Shown: positions 5,589 through 6,578 of the stretch, piece by piece
Layout of the letters: each line of letters starts with the position of its first letter
Numbering within the stretch: the first letter of the stretch is position 1
Origin: RGIG3528 sp045629005
Lineage (GTDB): Bacteria; Bacillota; Clostridia; Lachnospirales; Lachnospiraceae
Length of the DNA: 6,578 nt
Direction: 5' to 3'
NCBI GenBank assembly: GCA_045629005.1
Contig: JAZQQJ010000045.1
Location: 1 to 6,578, forward strand
Program-made: the position numbers and the translations under genes
Notes under the pieces: model-generated
Databases searched by the model: none
What the model was told of the DNA's origin: nothing
Seen by the model: the letters and a program-made list of their open reading frames with translations, nothing else

Positions 5589-6578
5589 TCAAATTTCCTT
5601 AACGTATATAAGCATGGACTGATTGTCTCCCCACGCTTCGCAAATGTTGATTCCCGCGTTCATAAGTGTCGCGCCGGAATAGGTACGTGAAGTTCCTGCT
5701 TCTGCCATTCCGTTTACATAATCACTTCCGTCTTCGTTCAAAAGGCGGTACTGCTTTTCAACCGAAAGCCCCTGTAATTTAATGTTTCTGCTTCTCGTAT
5801 TCGGGCTGCGTTTTGCAAGAACGCATGTCACAAGCGCCTCTGTCTTCTCCTTTGAAACGACCTGCCAGCAATCAAATTTACCGTTTTCGGAATAGGATGC
5901 AATTCGATAGTAATCACCCGTTCTGACGAGATCGTTGTACTTATGGTACATCTTAATCTGTTCCGGAATCATTTTCCTGTCTTCTTCAGGTATACGCGTT
6001 ACATCAAGCTCATATCCGAATGTTCCGGCCAAAGCCACATGCCCACGCGTTTTAAACGGAGTCATTCTTCCCACAATATGGTTCGGGCAGTCGGACACAT
6101 GTGCTCCCATAGCTGAAAGCGGATAGATAAGTTCAGTACCTTCCTGGATTACAAGTCGTTCAATTGCATCGGCATCATCCGAGCACCAGATTTGCGGGCC
6201 GTAATAAAGCATTCCGGCATCAAATCTTGCGCCACCACCAGAGCAGTTTTCAAGAAGGAGCTTCGGGAAATCAGATACAAGTCGTTCCATAACAGAATAT
6301 ACTCCGAGCGTATATCTGTGCATAAATTCACCAAGTCGTCCTGAAGGCAGTTCCGCACTTCCTATATCGGAAAGCGGTCTGTTCATGTCCCACTTAACAT
6401 ACTCAATGTTGGCACTTTCAAGTACCTTTTTCATCATGCCGTAAACATAGTCGCGAACGTCTTCACGCGTGTAATCAAGTACCATCTGGTTTCGTGCAAG
6501 CCCGGGCTTTCTTCCGGGCACATGGATTGCCCACTCCGGATGCTGTTCATACAGTTTTGAAACAGGGCTGATCATTTC
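5589..6578 (-). CDS. GH36 alpha-galactosidase (C-terminal part, N-terminus beyond right edge)
   Basis: The frame is open to the right edge: 329 residues are seen, and the first one is a Glu codon before MISP, so the ATG at 6575 is internal (the family has EPEMISP here). Full-length bacterial GH36 enzymes have about 730 residues, so roughly the last 45 percent is present. It hydrolyses terminal alpha-1,6-galactose from raffinose-type sugars, melibiose or galactomannan fragments. Visible signatures are YVKWDMNR (60-67 of the visible part) with nucleophile Asp64, ENCSGGGARFD (110-120), and IWCSDDADAIERL (130-142). Asp134 is the probable acid/base, because it is 70 residues after the nucleophile as in characterised family members. 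The C-terminal beta-sandwich (about 235-329) follows. No signal peptide can be assessed. The Nudix gene follows 14 nt downstream. The promoter is outside the window. Confidence 0.95.
   Translation of the reverse strand, partial: EMISPVSKLYEQHPEWAIHVPGRKPGLARNQMVLDYTREDVRDYVYGMMKKVLESANIEYVKWDMNRPLSDIGSAELPSGRLGEFMHRYTLGVYSVMERLVSDFPKLLLENCSGGGARFDAGMLYYGPQIWCSDDADAIERLVIQEGTELIYPLSAMGAHVSDCPNHIVGRMTPFKTRGHVALAGTFGYELDVTRIPEEDRKMIPEQIKMYHKYNDLVRTGDYYRIASYSENGKFDCWQVVSKEKTEALVTCVLAKRSPNTRSRNIKLQGLSVEKQYRLLNEDGSDYVNGMAEAGTSRTYSGATLMNAGINICEAWGDNQSMLIYVKEI

Noticed and set aside
6573..6575. ATG at 6575 as the true start of the alpha-galactosidase
   Set aside because: The frame continues upstream to the edge with a Glu codon that fits the conserved EPEMISP motif, and the catalytic barrel would be cut if translation began here.

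Overview
The window looks like chromosomal carbohydrate-utilisation DNA from an anaerobic gut-type Firmicute of class Clostridia. Grounds: moderately AT-rich composition, strong AGGAG-type ribosome binding sites, short AT-rich intergenic regions, and proteins that read like Lachnospiraceae/Oscillospiraceae homologues. The taxonomic call is inference; no rRNA or marker gene is present.

Layout, left to right. (1) 1-621, minus strand: N-terminal 207 residues of an AGE-family epimerase, most like cellobiose 2-epimerase, cut by the left edge. (2) 622-974: no gene, but a well-formed sigma-A-type promoter for the epimerase (TTGAAC-N17-TATAAT, minus), a perfect 14-bp inverted repeat just upstream of its -35 box, and the terminator of the next gene. 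(3) 975-1832, minus: an AraC-family regulator with an N-terminal cupin domain. (4) 1833-1965: a divergent, repeat-rich promoter region. (5) 1966-5014, plus: a tight three-gene operon of two Gfo/Idh/MocA dehydrogenases (1-nt overlap) and a xylose-isomerase-like TIM-barrel protein, closed by a perfect 12-bp hairpin at 5026-5053. (6) 5083-6578, minus: a Nudix hydrolase with a zinc ribbon, directly downstream of the C-terminal part of a GH36 alpha-galactosidase that runs off the right edge.

How it may work together. The epimerase and the alpha-galactosidase both belong to oligosaccharide breakdown and would fit, for example, galactomannan- or raffinose-type substrates. The central operon is the most interesting part: two paralogous NAD-type sugar dehydrogenases plus a metal-dependent TIM-barrel enzyme under a divergent AraC regulator. 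This set resembles oxidoreductive glycoside-cleavage systems, in which a sugar hydroxyl is oxidised to a ketone, the glycosidic bond is broken by elimination or the keto-sugar is isomerised, and the product is reduced again. An inositol-type catabolic pathway is the main alternative. No transporter, kinase or DUF1080-type hydrolase is visible in the window, so the substrate is unknown.
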